A stretch of 64,000 bases of DNA from UMGS1889 sp900556055 (GTDB taxonomy: Bacteria > Bacillota > Clostridia > Oscillospirales > Ruminococcaceae): contig CABQEV010000010.1 in assembly GCA_902463265.1 (NCBI GenBank), forward strand, positions 1-64,000, written 5' to 3'. Within the stretch, counting starts at the first letter, position 1. The number at the start of each line of letters is the position of its first letter. The translations under genes and the position numbers were made by a program. Positions 35,108 to 43,014 of the stretch are shown here, one piece after another. Under the pieces are notes generated by a model. That model saw only the letters and a program-made list of their open reading frames with translations. It was not told the origin of the DNA and did no database searches.

Positions 35108-35393
35108 TGCGAACATTTCTCCCTTCTCTTTCAAATTCCACCGATGAGATCTTTCCGTTTATCACTATGCCGTCCGTATTGAAATCATTGACAATAAGAT
35201 CACTGCCCCATACGCTTACGGTTACAGTCGCAGTTTTTATCCTTATGTAAACATCGTTATATTCAACGATCCTGCGGCAGTTGTCTATCTCAACAATGCT
35301 GTCATCGGTTATGCTGACCGATGTCCCGAAATATACCTTCTTTTTATAAAATCTTGACAGCGTTCTGCTGTATGCATCTCTTATAAGTCCCAT
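35097..35393 (-). CDS. yqfC: YabP/YqfC-family sporulation protein
   Basis: A 98-residue protein of the YabP/YqfC family, with the beta-rich core IVEIDNCRRIVEYNDVYIRIKTATVTVSVW cut by short turns and the tail GKISSVEFERE. ATG at 35393 has GGAGGA upstream and gives MGLIRDAYSRTL. It is the first gene of the run to rpsB and faces the YlbJ-like gene on the other strand. Confidence 0.9.
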   Translation of the reverse strand: MGLIRDAYSRTLSRFYKKKVYFGTSVSITDDSIVEIDNCRRIVEYNDVYIRIKTATVTVSVWGSDLIVNDFNTDGIVINGKISSVEFEREGRNVRNDR

Positions 35394-35436
35394 TTTCTTC
35401 CTCCGTTTCATTCACAGAATGATGCTCTTTATTGAA

Positions 35437-35465
35437 TTATATTATCGGACAGCCGTGCATATACT
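35437..35465 (+). promoter_or_regulatory. Sigma-E-type promoter of the YlbJ-like gene
   Basis: TTATATT (35437-35443), 14-base spacer, CATATACT (35458-35465). Compared with the Bacillus sigma-E pattern (KMATATT, 14-15 bases, CATACANT) one base differs in each box. ylbJ is in the sigma-E regulon in Bacillus, and sigE is in this window. Confidence 0.6.
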
Positions 35466-35502
35466 CTTATTAAAATTAAAATTACGAAAGGAAGGAGATC
35501 TG

Positions 35503-36594
35503 TTGAAAGAAAAAATAAAAACTGCCTCTGTCACCTGCTTTGTCCTTGCGTGCTGTGTGCTTGCCGTTATCTATTCCAAGGAAACTGCATCGGCTGTAAG
35601 GGTCGCATCCGAACGGTGTCTGACAGTCATTATCCCATCATTGTACATATTTACCGCACTTTCAGGGCTGCTGATAAAAAGCGGGATCTACAAAGCGATA
35701 GGCAGACCGTTCAGCTTTTTTTCACGCCATATTCTCAGAATGAAGGACGAGCATTTCGGGATATTCCTCATAAGCTCTTTTGCAGGCTATCCGATAGGTG
35801 CAAAGCTTATCTCGGAAATGTATGACAGCGGGAAAATCGAAAAAACAGAAGCGGAACGGCTTCTGTGCGTCTGCTATTCAAGCGGTCCTCCGTTTCTTAT
35901 TGGAACTGTCGGAATGTCACTTTTCGGTCCGCAAAATGCGCTCAAAGCAGGGCTTGCAATGTTCCTTGCGATATTTCTCTGCAGTCTTGCCGCAGCATTT
36001 GTACTATTACGCAAAGAACCTGCTCCCCCCGTTTCAGCGGAAAAACTTCATATTAAGCTAAGCGCAGATGACTTGGTTTCATCGGTAATAAACGGCGGAA
36101 AAAGTATGTTTGTGATATGCGCTGTAATCATTTTTTTTGCAGCATTTGCAGAAATTCTTTCTCAGACAGGCATTATCAGGCTCCTGTCTGACTCACTTTC
36201 ATCAGTCACAGGAATTTTCCCCGAAAAATCAGCTGTACTGATCCGCTCCGTATTTGAGATAAGCAATATATCCGAGCTTGATGTTTCATCGGCGGCATTA
36301 TATCCGGCGGCGGCATCACTGATGTCCTTCGGCGGCATTTGTGTACTTCTTCAGATCAAAGCAATGGTCGGTAAAAGATTTTCTCTGAAACCCTTTCTGA
36401 CAGCAAGAATTTTCTGTGCAACACTGTCATATCCTATGGCAAAATTTGTATTTTGGCTATTAAACATAGATGTTTCTTCATCGGTAATACATAATATATG
36501 TGCAGTAAGTCGAGATATTTCACCAATTCCCACTGTATTTTTGTTAATTATGACAATTTTGCTCTTGTCAAAAAAAAGTGTAGCCAAATTTTAA
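35503..36594 (+). CDS. ylbJ: YlbJ-like sporulation integral membrane protein
   Basis: A 363-residue polytopic membrane protein with two nucleoside-recognition (Gate) domains, the YlbJ/SpoVV type. SpoVV moves dipicolinic acid into the intermembrane space in Bacillus, so a similar role is possible. The conserved segments SSFAGYPIGAKLI (with the FxGxPxGA loop) and SSGPPFLIGTVG are present, with about eight membrane helices. TTG at 35503 is chosen because AAGGAG lies seven bases upstream; a longer frame from 35419 would include the promoter. A sigma-E-like promoter lies upstream. Confidence 0.82.
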   Translation: MKEKIKTASVTCFVLACCVLAVIYSKETASAVRVASERCLTVIIPSLYIFTALSGLLIKSGIYKAIGRPFSFFSRHILRMKDEHFGIFLISSFAGYPIGAKLISEMYDSGKIEKTEAERLLCVCYSSGPPFLIGTVGMSLFGPQNALKAGLAMFLAIFLCSLAAAFVLLRKEPAPPVSAEKLHIKLSADDLVSSVINGGKSMFVICAVIIFFAAFAEILSQTGIIRLLSDSLSSVTGIFPEKSAVLIRSVFEISNISELDVSSAALYPAAASLMSFGGICVLLQIKAMVGKRFSLKPFLTARIFCATLSYPMAKFVFWLLNIDVSSSVIHNICAVSRDISPIPTVFLLIMTILLLSKKSVAKF

Positions 36595-36657
36595 ATTATG
36601 TGTTATAATAAACATAAAGAGAGATATATCACACCCTAAGAAAGGAATGTTATACAT

Positions 36658-36870
36658 ATGGCAAAGAAAAAATTATTCGGAAATGAAATCACTCCACAGT
36701 GCCAGTATTGTCACTTCGGAAGCAGAGCAAAGGACGGCAACAAAGTCCTCTGTGAAAAGAGAGGTCTTGTTCCCGGTGACGGTTCATGTCCTAAATTTGT
36801 TTATTCACCTCTGAAAAGGATCCCGGTAAAGCAGCTGCATATTCCCGGAAACTTTGACGACGAAAACTGA
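36658..36870 (+). CDS. Small four-cysteine protein, function unknown (70 aa)
   Basis: A 70-residue basic protein. Four cysteines are spaced CQYC near 15-18, C near 32 and C near 44, consistent with a small zinc site (CQYCHFGSRAKDGNKVLC). AAAGGAA precedes the ATG. A TATAAT at 36604-36609 is a possible -10, but no convincing -35 is seen. It is followed by a terminator, so it is a single-gene unit. No named family is recognised. Confidence 0.7.
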   Translation: MAKKKLFGNEITPQCQYCHFGSRAKDGNKVLCEKRGLVPGDGSCPKFVYSPLKRIPVKQLHIPGNFDDEN

Positions 36871-36884
36871 GTTTTTAGCTGATC

Positions 36885-36917
36885 AAAATGAGCCTGATAG
36901 ATTTCAGGCTCATTTTT
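36885..36917 (+). terminator. Terminator after the small four-cysteine gene
   Basis: AAAATGAGCCTGA pairs with TTCAGGCTCATTTTT across five bases, ending in a T-run. Confidence 0.88.
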
Positions 36918-36940
36918 CACATATTGAAGTCATAAAAAAA

Positions 36941-36969
36941 TGACTTTTCGCCTTTCCGAATGGTATAAT
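36941..36969 (+). promoter_or_regulatory. Sigma-A-type promoter of the PocR chemoreceptor gene
   Basis: -35 TGACTT (36941-36946), 17-base spacer, -10 TATAAT (36964-36969). The -35 is weak. Confidence 0.55.
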
Positions 36970-36994
36970 AAAAACATTGAAATTAAGGAGCGCA

Positions 36995-37996
36995 ATGAAA
37001 ATGAAGCTTACAGATCTTATTGATATCAGAACATTACAGGAGATACAGGACGGTTTTGCTGCCGCCACGGGAATGGCTGCTCTTACCACAGATGCAGACG
37101 GCGTAGCTGTAACAAAAGGAAGTAATTTCACAGATTTCTGCATGAAGCTTACAAGATGTTCGGCGCTTGGAAAAGAAAGGTGCGAAAAATGTGACCGTGA
37201 CGGCGGATGCCGTTCAATGCAGACAGGTTCAGCTGTAACATATGTCTGCCATGGCGGTTTGGTTGACTTTGCCGCTCCTATTATGTTAAACGGCGAAATG
37301 ATAGGCTCTTTTATCGGAGGTCAGGTTCTTATTGAACCGTTGGACGAGCCGAAAATGAGAGGCATTGCAGCAGAACTGGGAATTGACCCCGATGAGTACA
37401 TAAGAGCTGCCCGCAAGGTAAATGTTATTCCGAAAGCGAAGGTCGATGCAGCCGCAAAATTTCTCCATACAATTGCAAACACTCTTTCCAGATCCGCATA
37501 TGCAACATATATTTCAGAGAAAAATAACCTTACCCTTGAACAGAAGCATTCTGTTCTTCTTGACAAAATTAACAAAGCGTCATCTCTTGTCGAGGCAAAC
37601 ACCAAAAGCATGAACGAACTGAAGAACCGCTTTGACGAGCTTGACAGATCCGCATCGGCATCTGTTTCCAGAGTAAAGTCCACAACAGAAACCGTTAAGG
37701 TAATACAGGATATTGCCCTGAATACACGCATTCTTGGATTTAATGCGTCTATCGAAGCATCAAGAGCAAAAGAAAGCGGAAAAGGCTTCGGAGTTATTGC
37801 ACAGGAAGTCAGAAAGCTTGCTGAAACATCAAAAGTTTCAGCCGATAAGATCGAAGATACTGTAAAAAATATCGGCATATCTTCCGAGACGATCAGTGAA
37901 AACATAAAGGAAACCAAAAAGGTCGTTGAGGACAGTCTTGATAATATGAAGCAATTTACAGAGGTTCTTAACGAGATTCAGAATTTCGCAGTATAA
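36995..37996 (+). CDS. Soluble chemoreceptor with PocR sensor and MCP signalling domain
   Basis: 333 residues without any transmembrane helix. Residues about 5-165 form a PocR ligand-binding domain, with the Cys-rich turn CSALGKERCEKCDRDGG and the CHGGLVDFAAPI strand. Residues about 185-330 form the methyl-accepting signalling helices, with the tip around NTRILGFNASIEASRAKESG and GFGVIAQEVRKLAETSK. PocR domains bind small carbon compounds such as glycols in known cases. The receptor would be cytoplasmic. No chemotaxis genes are nearby. ATG at 36995 follows AAGGAG; ATG at 37001 is an alternative. The stop codon is the first base triplet of a repeat remnant (37994-38024). Confidence 0.88.
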   Translation: MKMKLTDLIDIRTLQEIQDGFAAATGMAALTTDADGVAVTKGSNFTDFCMKLTRCSALGKERCEKCDRDGGCRSMQTGSAVTYVCHGGLVDFAAPIMLNGEMIGSFIGGQVLIEPLDEPKMRGIAAELGIDPDEYIRAARKVNVIPKAKVDAAAKFLHTIANTLSRSAYATYISEKNNLTLEQKHSVLLDKINKASSLVEANTKSMNELKNRFDELDRSASASVSRVKSTTETVKVIQDIALNTRILGFNASIEASRAKESGKGFGVIAQEVRKLAETSKVSADKIEDTVKNIGISSETISENIKETKKVVEDSLDNMKQFTEVLNEIQNFAV

Positions 37997-38024
37997 TACT
38001 AAAACTCTAATGGTTTTATTGTAA
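37994..38024. repeat. Short remnant of the stop-codon-anchored repeat
   Basis: TAATACTAAAAC (37994-38005) matches the end that follows the prfA stop in the copy at 61771-61877, and TCTAATGGTTTTATTGTAA (38006-38024) resembles its other end; the middle is absent. The first TAA is the stop of the chemoreceptor gene. Short length leaves chance possible. Confidence 0.45.
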
Positions 38025-38033
38025 AATATAAAC

Positions 38034-38076
38034 AGGCGGCACAGTCATTTCATTTGACCATGCCGCCTTAGTTTTT
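38034..38076. terminator. Terminator between the chemoreceptor gene and spoIIIAH
   Basis: AGGCGGCA (38034-38041) pairs with TGCCGCCT (38061-38068), with an inner TCA-TGA pairing, followed on the + strand by TAGTTTTTT. It lies between convergent genes and may act on both. Confidence 0.8.
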
Positions 38077-38086
38077 TACATAAGAC

Positions 38087-38611
38087 TCATTTAACCTCAA
38101 AGATCCTGATGTTCTCGGAAGAAACAGACGCTTCTTCAACGATAATGTCCTTGATCTGAGCCGCTTCCGATGGAACAAGACCTTCCGATTTAACAACTAC
38201 GCTTGCTGTAAGGCCGTCAAGATAAACAACGCAGTCCTCGAAACCCTGAGCCTTGATAAGCGATTCTACCTTGCTTTCGCTCTCTACAAGCTGTGAAAGC
38301 GCCACAGCCTCGACTGTCTTGGATGCCGCTTCTTCATCAGTAAGATCGCCGCCGTCCATGATAGCCTTAAGAGTCTGGACTGCTTCATCTCTTGATGTCA
38401 TTCTTGTAAGACGTGCCTGCGCAAAATAGTCATTTTCGGAAGTGTCTGCGCTTACAAATTCAGCATCGCCATAGTTTGCGGAGCTTTTGACTGCCACCTC
38501 ATCTCCCGCCGAACCGATAGCGTAATTCATGTAGACCGCCAGTCCCAGAAGAAGCGTCAGACAAGCAACAACAATATGCTTTTTTCCGATAATAAGATTT
38601 GGCTTTTTCAT
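38087..38611 (-). CDS. spoIIIAH: Stage III sporulation protein AH
   Basis: The mother-cell half of the SpoIIIAH-SpoIIQ channel across the spore membranes. 174 residues: short cytoplasmic tail, a transmembrane helix at about 12-30 (IVVACLTLLLGLAVYMNYAIG), a linker, and an ectodomain of the YscJ/FliF ring-building fold with GFEDCVVYLDG and the C-terminal SSENIRIFEVK. ATG at 38611 has GGAG eight bases upstream. Last gene of the spoIIIA operon. Confidence 0.92.
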   Translation of the reverse strand: MKKPNLIIGKKHIVVACLTLLLGLAVYMNYAIGSAGDEVAVKSSANYGDAEFVSADTSENDYFAQARLTRMTSRDEAVQTLKAIMDGGDLTDEEAASKTVEAVALSQLVESESKVESLIKAQGFEDCVVYLDGLTASVVVKSEGLVPSEAAQIKDIIVEEASVSSENIRIFEVK

Positions 38612-38628
38612 AAAAATTTCTCCTTTTG

Positions 38629-39144
38629 CTATTTCATTTTTGCTACATATATCTTGCTTACAGGGATACCGAGAGCCGTTGATACGGATCTGTATACAGC
38701 TTCGCAGGTCTTGCTGTTTCCACCTCCCTCGCATACGATAACAACGCCGCTTATCTGGGGTACTATGACCTTTCTGACAAGTGCCTCATCGCATTCCTTG
38801 CCGTCGATAACTGTATATCTTACCTTTTCATCGGTTCTTCCGTCATCAAAGCTTACGTCTGTCTCCTCAGCATAAATGTATTCCTCAGTCGCAGACACAG
38901 TGAGCATGACCTCTGCCTTTCCGACACCCTTTATTGCAGACAGCACTTCTTTCAGCTGCTGTTCGGTATCTCGCCGATATTGTTCTGTCTCTTCGGTAAA
39001 TGCAGCTGTTTCGACAGATTCCGGCGGCTTTGGCGAACTGTCGCAGAATAATATCAGTATCATTCCGATTATCCCCATGAAAACAGCCGCCTTTATAAGC
39101 TTATCCCTGCCGATCGCAGAGATCAGTTTTTTTATCATCTGCAT
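38629..39144 (-). CDS. spoIIIAG: Stage III sporulation protein AG
   Basis: Ring-forming subunit of the feeding-tube complex. 171 residues: a transmembrane helix at about 18-36 (AAVFMGIIGMILILF), a linker, and the ring-building domain with GVGKAEVMLTVSATEEYIYA, the inserted VSFDDGRTDEKV loop and GVVIVCEGGGNS. ATG at 39144 has GGAG nine bases upstream. The start overlaps spoIIIAF. Confidence 0.92.
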   Translation of the reverse strand: MQMIKKLISAIGRDKLIKAAVFMGIIGMILILFCDSSPKPPESVETAAFTEETEQYRRDTEQQLKEVLSAIKGVGKAEVMLTVSATEEYIYAEETDVSFDDGRTDEKVRYTVIDGKECDEALVRKVIVPQISGVVIVCEGGGNSKTCEAVYRSVSTALGIPVSKIYVAKMK

Positions 39145-39613
39145 AAACATCATCTCCGGAAATTATTTCAAAATCCCCGCCTGTTTCACTTTGGATAAGG
39201 CGGATCGCAGCTTCGGTCATTTCGTCACTCTCCGCCATGACCTTTACTCTGTTAATAGATATGCTGCCATCGTCCGAAATATTAATATCTGCGGAAATTT
39301 CAGCTGAAATGTTTTTCTCCCTGCACATGCTCTCAAAGGTCCGTGCGATATTATCGGAAACAGCCTTTTTTATACATTCTCCGCCGTATTCATATGCGCT
39401 TTCCGAGGTGTTTTCCGATGCAGTGACCGCAATATCGCTTTCTGCCGCTATTTTTCCTGACAAAAACGGCTTGACCGCAAGTACAATAAGCATCATCGAA
39501 AAAAGAAGTTTGTATTCACCTTTGAACTTTTCATCGGGAAGAAATCCCTCTGCAATCGAAAATGCTATTCCGAGAAAGCATATCACAGCAGCTGCCGATC
39601 TGAGTGATTCCAT
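39101..39613 (-). CDS. spoIIIAF: Stage III sporulation protein AF
   Basis: 170 residues with two N-terminal transmembrane helices (about 6-25 and 34-52, the second KLLFSMMLIVLAVKPFLSG) and a soluble C-terminal domain resembling the ring-building fold. It overlaps spoIIIAG by 44 bases, an unusually long overlap in different frames. The spoIIIAE stop is 108 bases upstream, and that gap is filled by a repeat copy (39628-39724). Confidence 0.9.
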   Translation of the reverse strand: MESLRSAAAVICFLGIAFSIAEGFLPDEKFKGEYKLLFSMMLIVLAVKPFLSGKIAAESDIAVTASENTSESAYEYGGECIKKAVSDNIARTFESMCREKNISAEISADINISDDGSISINRVKVMAESDEMTEAAIRLIQSETGGDFEIISGDDVYADDKKTDLCDRQG

Positions 39614-39627
39614 ATCAAAACAGCTCC

Positions 39628-39724
39628 TTATAATTAGAATTATGGAGAAGAAATTGCCGCAAAAGCTTTGATATATTTGGTTTTGCGTAGAGAGATTCCA
39701 TAATCCAATGGATTTTTAATATTA
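39628..39724. repeat. Structured repeat, copy A
   Basis: About 95 bases, matching 61771-61877 with roughly ten differences and one indel by eye. The outer ends are complementary (ATTAGAATTATGGA with TCCATAATCCAAT), and a weaker inner pairing (GCCGCAAAA with TTTTGCG) encloses a shared loop with AAAGCTTTGATATAT. Its right end overlaps the spoIIIAE stop codon. It splits the spoIIIA operon between AE and AF. Confidence 0.8.
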
Positions 39725-40873
39725 TCCTCCCGCAAGCGTCATTCCAGCAGATAATACGACCGCAGTCGAAACTATAAACATCACAGAAAATGACATAAGC
39801 AGGCTGAATATCATGGACAATACATCGTCAGCACAGCTTAGAAACGCTTTCATCGCTCCGCAGTCTACGGCAGATGCCGCCGCTCCTGCGATCATGAATA
39901 TCAGTCTGTACGCCGCTATCCGCAAAAGAGGCGGGATTATTATAACGCAGACAGCGATTATACCGAATATGCCGACTCCCGAACGCAGTACGCCAAAGCT
40001 TGCCTTTACGGTTCCGTATGCATCGGAAACAGCTCCGCCGACTATCGGTATAAGATTTGATGCCGCAAGCTTGACTGCCTTTGCCGTTACCGTATCCGCC
40101 GACGTTCCCGCAAAGCTCTGAAGTGAGATCAGTGCAGTAAAAACAGTCATTACAAGTATAGTTCCGAATGACACGACCTTTTTTATAAGCGATGTAAATC
40201 CCGACATTCTGAATTCACCGCTTATCCCCTCAGCCACACCGAGAGCCAGCATTATCGAGATAAGCGGATAAAATACACTTTTTACAAGCTGTACCGATAT
40301 CTCAGCCGAACATATGACTGCAATGCTGTATGCAGATGATGACACTATTCCGCCGCCCGCCGCCGATACGGCAGCATATACAGGGGCATAGCACATCATG
40401 AAATTTCCGCCCTCTTCAAGTGTTGAAAACGCATGATCCATACAATCTGTGACCTCGGGAACAGAAATTATCATACATACTGCGGCAGTGATCGTGCCGA
40501 AAAGCTTCGATGTTGTTTTTTCTGCCGCACCTGCGGTAACAGACGATGACATTGAACATACTATCAACGCAGCAGTCAGCCGTGCAGCAAGCGACGGCAG
40601 CTTTTTCAGCTCCGAAACAAACATATCCCCGATATATCTGAGTATTTTATCCGGAGTGATATTTATTTCTTTTCCGATATTTTCGGGTGAAAGCTCATGC
40701 TCGTCCATAAAATCCGCCGCATCATCGGGAAGTCCTTCCTTCAGTGAATTTCCGCCAAGATCATTCAGTATCTGCCCGCCGTCCGGGTATGTATCATCGT
40801 ATGCTGAACAGCTTACCGGCATCACCAGCACTGTCAGAACAGCAAAAACTGCAAGAATAAATCTTTTTATCAT
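39722..40873 (-). CDS. spoIIIAE: Stage III sporulation protein AE
   Basis: A 383-residue polytopic membrane protein, one of the mother-cell components of the SpoIIIA-SpoIIQ channel. A signal-like N-terminus (1-23, ending SCSAY) is followed by an acidic ectodomain and about seven membrane helices from residue 90 on. The GGAGG-preceded ATG at 40873 gives family length; the frame is open further upstream into spoIIIAD but without a start signal. The stop lies in repeat copy A. Confidence 0.92.
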   Translation of the reverse strand: MIKRFILAVFAVLTVLVMPVSCSAYDDTYPDGGQILNDLGGNSLKEGLPDDAADFMDEHELSPENIGKEINITPDKILRYIGDMFVSELKKLPSLAARLTAALIVCSMSSSVTAGAAEKTTSKLFGTITAAVCMIISVPEVTDCMDHAFSTLEEGGNFMMCYAPVYAAVSAAGGGIVSSSAYSIAVICSAEISVQLVKSVFYPLISIMLALGVAEGISGEFRMSGFTSLIKKVVSFGTILVMTVFTALISLQSFAGTSADTVTAKAVKLAASNLIPIVGGAVSDAYGTVKASFGVLRSGVGIFGIIAVCVIIIPPLLRIAAYRLIFMIAGAAASAVDCGAMKAFLSCADDVLSMIFSLLMSFSVMFIVSTAVVLSAGMTLAGG

Positions 40874-40884
40874 ATTTCCTCCGA

Positions 40885-41274
40885 TCAGACCGACAAAAGC
40901 CTGTCCGCAATTTTTATGACCTCCGTAAAAAGCGGAAGAGCATTCAGTATCAGCGCCGCACGTCCCGCAAGCTCTGCCTGGACAGCAAGGCTTCCCTCTC
41001 CGCAGTCCCTGCATACTCCGCATGCAAGATGGGTTATGTAGCATATTCCTATCGACCTGAACAAAATGTCACAATATATGCTGTCAGCACCTGCCTTTTC
41101 CAGTAGAGATGCGGCAGCATCCGCAGCAGGCGATATGTTGAGCAGAACAAGCCCCATTATCGCCGCAGAAACAGCAATGGACAGCATTGCCGAATATTCT
41201 TTTCCGAAGCGGTCAAATACCTTGCATATGACCGCAGCAACAATGCATATTCCGGCAGACGAAACAATTTCCAT
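40885..41274 (-). CDS. spoIIIAD: Stage III sporulation protein AD
   Basis: 129 residues with three to four membrane helices (about 1-18, 29-47, 60-85, 97-125). It is one of the small SpoIIIA membrane subunits, resembling the export-gate FliQ-like group by size and place. The start overlaps the last base of spoIIIAC. It contains a pair of Cys residues, CGVCRDC, in the third loop. Confidence 0.9.
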   Translation of the reverse strand: MEIVSSAGICIVAAVICKVFDRFGKEYSAMLSIAVSAAIMGLVLLNISPAADAAASLLEKAGADSIYCDILFRSIGICYITHLACGVCRDCGEGSLAVQAELAGRAALILNALPLFTEVIKIADRLLSV

Positions 41275-41468
41275 TAAAATCCGAATACGCTTTTTACTTC
41301 ATCAAAAAGCGCAGATATTTCAGAGATAAGCATCATCAGCACAACTATCAGACCTGCAAGGGTGGTCATGAGTGCCTGTTCATCACGGTCGGCTTTTTTG
41401 AGTATCAGATTAAGCACAGTAACGATTATCCCGACGCCTGCGACCTTGAAAATTATATCTATATCCAA
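41274..41468 (-). CDS. spoIIIAC: Stage III sporulation protein AC
   Basis: 64 residues with two transmembrane helices separated by the basic loop KKADRDEQ. The start is TTG at 41468, eight bases after GGAGG; the protein then begins MDIDIIFKVAGVGIIV, as SpoIIIAC proteins do. It is the smallest subunit of the complex. Confidence 0.9.
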   Translation of the reverse strand: MDIDIIFKVAGVGIIVTVLNLILKKADRDEQALMTTLAGLIVVLMMLISEISALFDEVKSVFGF

Positions 41469-41484
41469 GCAAATCACCTCCGTC

Positions 41485-41988
41485 TTATATCAAAAAAAGC
41501 AGCAGCGCAGCACCGCACAGCACCGAAAGAGAGCTGTAAAGCTTAACTTTTTTTTCAGTTTCGGGAACAGCCTTTTCTATGCATTCACGCAGCCTGTCAC
41601 GTATTCCGCCAAGTGACATAAGCTGTCCTTCAAGATCGGTCTTTCCGAGGAAATCCCCAACAGACATAATAAGCTCCTTCTCTTCGTCATCCAGCATACA
41701 GCTTTTCTGTGCGGATATCGCTTTTTTCCATATCTCAGAAAACCGTTCATCATCGGCAGGCTTTACATTCCCGAGAAAATCGAGCGATGAAAAAGCATCG
41801 TCTGCCGCCATTTTCTCACAGGCTTCGTAAACGTCAAATCCGCTGCATCTGAAATAAAGTATAAGCTGAGATGTCATATTTTCAGCCGCACGAAGCTGTA
41901 CAAGACGCTTTCTGAAATTTCCCGAAAAGTACGCTCCTGCCGCAAACGACGCACCCGCAATCATCAGCGAACCTATAAGCTTCATCAT
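41485..41988 (-). CDS. spoIIIAB: Stage III sporulation protein AB
   Basis: 167 residues with hydrophobic helices at both ends (about 4-22 and 150-166) and a helical middle; the family resembles type II/IV secretion inner-membrane proteins of the GspF kind. The conserved LRAAENMTSQLILYF and GFDVYEACEK segments are seen. It overlaps the spoIIIAA stop by four bases. Confidence 0.91.
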   Translation of the reverse strand: MMKLIGSLMIAGASFAAGAYFSGNFRKRLVQLRAAENMTSQLILYFRCSGFDVYEACEKMAADDAFSSLDFLGNVKPADDERFSEIWKKAISAQKSCMLDDEEKELIMSVGDFLGKTDLEGQLMSLGGIRDRLRECIEKAVPETEKKVKLYSSLSVLCGAALLLFLI

Positions 41989-42899
41989 TTCAGATCACGC
42001 TCCGTTATATCCGTGATGCTTTTTATCGTGCATTTTTCGAGAAATGCTGCACGGGTGAATATTCCCTTTTTTATAAGCTTTTTTACCTGCGGACGCAAAA
42101 GAAGCTCCGATTTATCCGCAGCATGAACTGCTGCAATGAATTTGACCCCGCTGTTTGCCGACATCTCGATAGAACGGCATTCGTCCTCTCCGCCTATCTC
42201 GTCGCATATTATGTACTGCGGGGACATGACCCTGACAGCAGTCATAAGGCCGTCAGCCTTGCCGTATCCGCTGAGAATATCTGTGAACATTCCAACTCTG
42301 TTCTGCGCCTCCCCCCTGTAAACCGCCGCTATCTCCCCCGTATCATCGATCAGCGAAACCTTGCTTTTGTTTCCGAGGATTCGACAGAGATCACGCAGAT
42401 ACGTAGTCTTGCCGCTGCACGGTGCTCCTGCGAGAAGAAGCCCGCCCTTTTGCGGGATATGCATCGCAAGCTCGTCCGCCGCTCCGCTTATCTGTCGTGC
42501 GATACGGCAGTTTATCCCGCTTATGTGACTGACGCTGACCGAATTATCATCGCCTCGGACAGCCGTGCCGCAAAATCCTATCCTATGACCGCCCTTAACC
42601 GTTACAAATCCCATGCTTATCTCACGTCTGAAGCAGTGGACCGATGACCTGCAAGCCGTTTCAAAAACTGCGGACAGCTCCTCACTTGTCGGAATAATCC
42701 CCATGTTTGCCGAAGAAGCCTCGCCGCCCCATTTTGATACGATCACCTGCCTGTCCATGACAGTGACCGACATCGGCTGACCGACCCTCAGCCTGATCTC
42801 AGATGCCCCCGCCCTGATATTTTCGGATAATCCCAAAGCCGCATTTCCGAGCCGCTTCGGCAGAAAAGCCGCAATATCGCTGAATGCTTTTGTATCCAT
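41985..42899 (-). CDS. spoIIIAA: Stage III sporulation protein AA (ATPase)
   Basis: The AAA-type ATPase of the spoIIIA complex, related to secretion ATPases. 304 residues with Walker A GAPCSGKT at 158-165, Walker B in YIICDEIGGEDE, and the sensor region AAVHA. ATG at 42899 with a GGA-rich upstream region begins MDTKAFSDIAAFLP. It is the first gene of an eight-gene operon. A weak CATAGTAT between the gpsA terminator and the start could be a sigma-E -10, but the -35 is poor. Confidence 0.94.
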   Translation of the reverse strand: MDTKAFSDIAAFLPKRLGNAALGLSENIRAGASEIRLRVGQPMSVTVMDRQVIVSKWGGEASSANMGIIPTSEELSAVFETACRSSVHCFRREISMGFVTVKGGHRIGFCGTAVRGDDNSVSVSHISGINCRIARQISGAADELAMHIPQKGGLLLAGAPCSGKTTYLRDLCRILGNKSKVSLIDDTGEIAAVYRGEAQNRVGMFTDILSGYGKADGLMTAVRVMSPQYIICDEIGGEDECRSIEMSANSGVKFIAAVHAADKSELLLRPQVKKLIKKGIFTRAAFLEKCTIKSITDITERDLK

Positions 42900-42962
42900 A
42901 ATGATTTTCCGTCCTTCCGTTATTTCATTATCTAATACTATGAGATCAGTGAGCATTATAGA

Positions 42963-43000
42963 ACAAAAAAAGCGATATGCCGCAAACGCAGCATATCGCC
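42963..43000 (-). terminator. Terminator after gpsA
   Basis: On the - strand, GCGATATGC pairs with GCATATCGC across ten bases and is followed by TTTTTTT. It separates gpsA from the spoIIIA operon. Confidence 0.88.
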
Positions 43001-43014
43001 GAAATGTACAAATA

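Noticed and set aside
36565..36609. Promoter of the small four-cysteine gene using TTGTCA and TATAAT
   Set aside because: The spacer would be 33 bases; the TATAAT alone is not enough.
42900..42962. Sigma-E promoter for the spoIIIA operon
   Set aside because: CATAGTAT fits only 6 of 8 in the -10 and the region 12-15 bases upstream does not fit the -35, so it is not listed as a feature.
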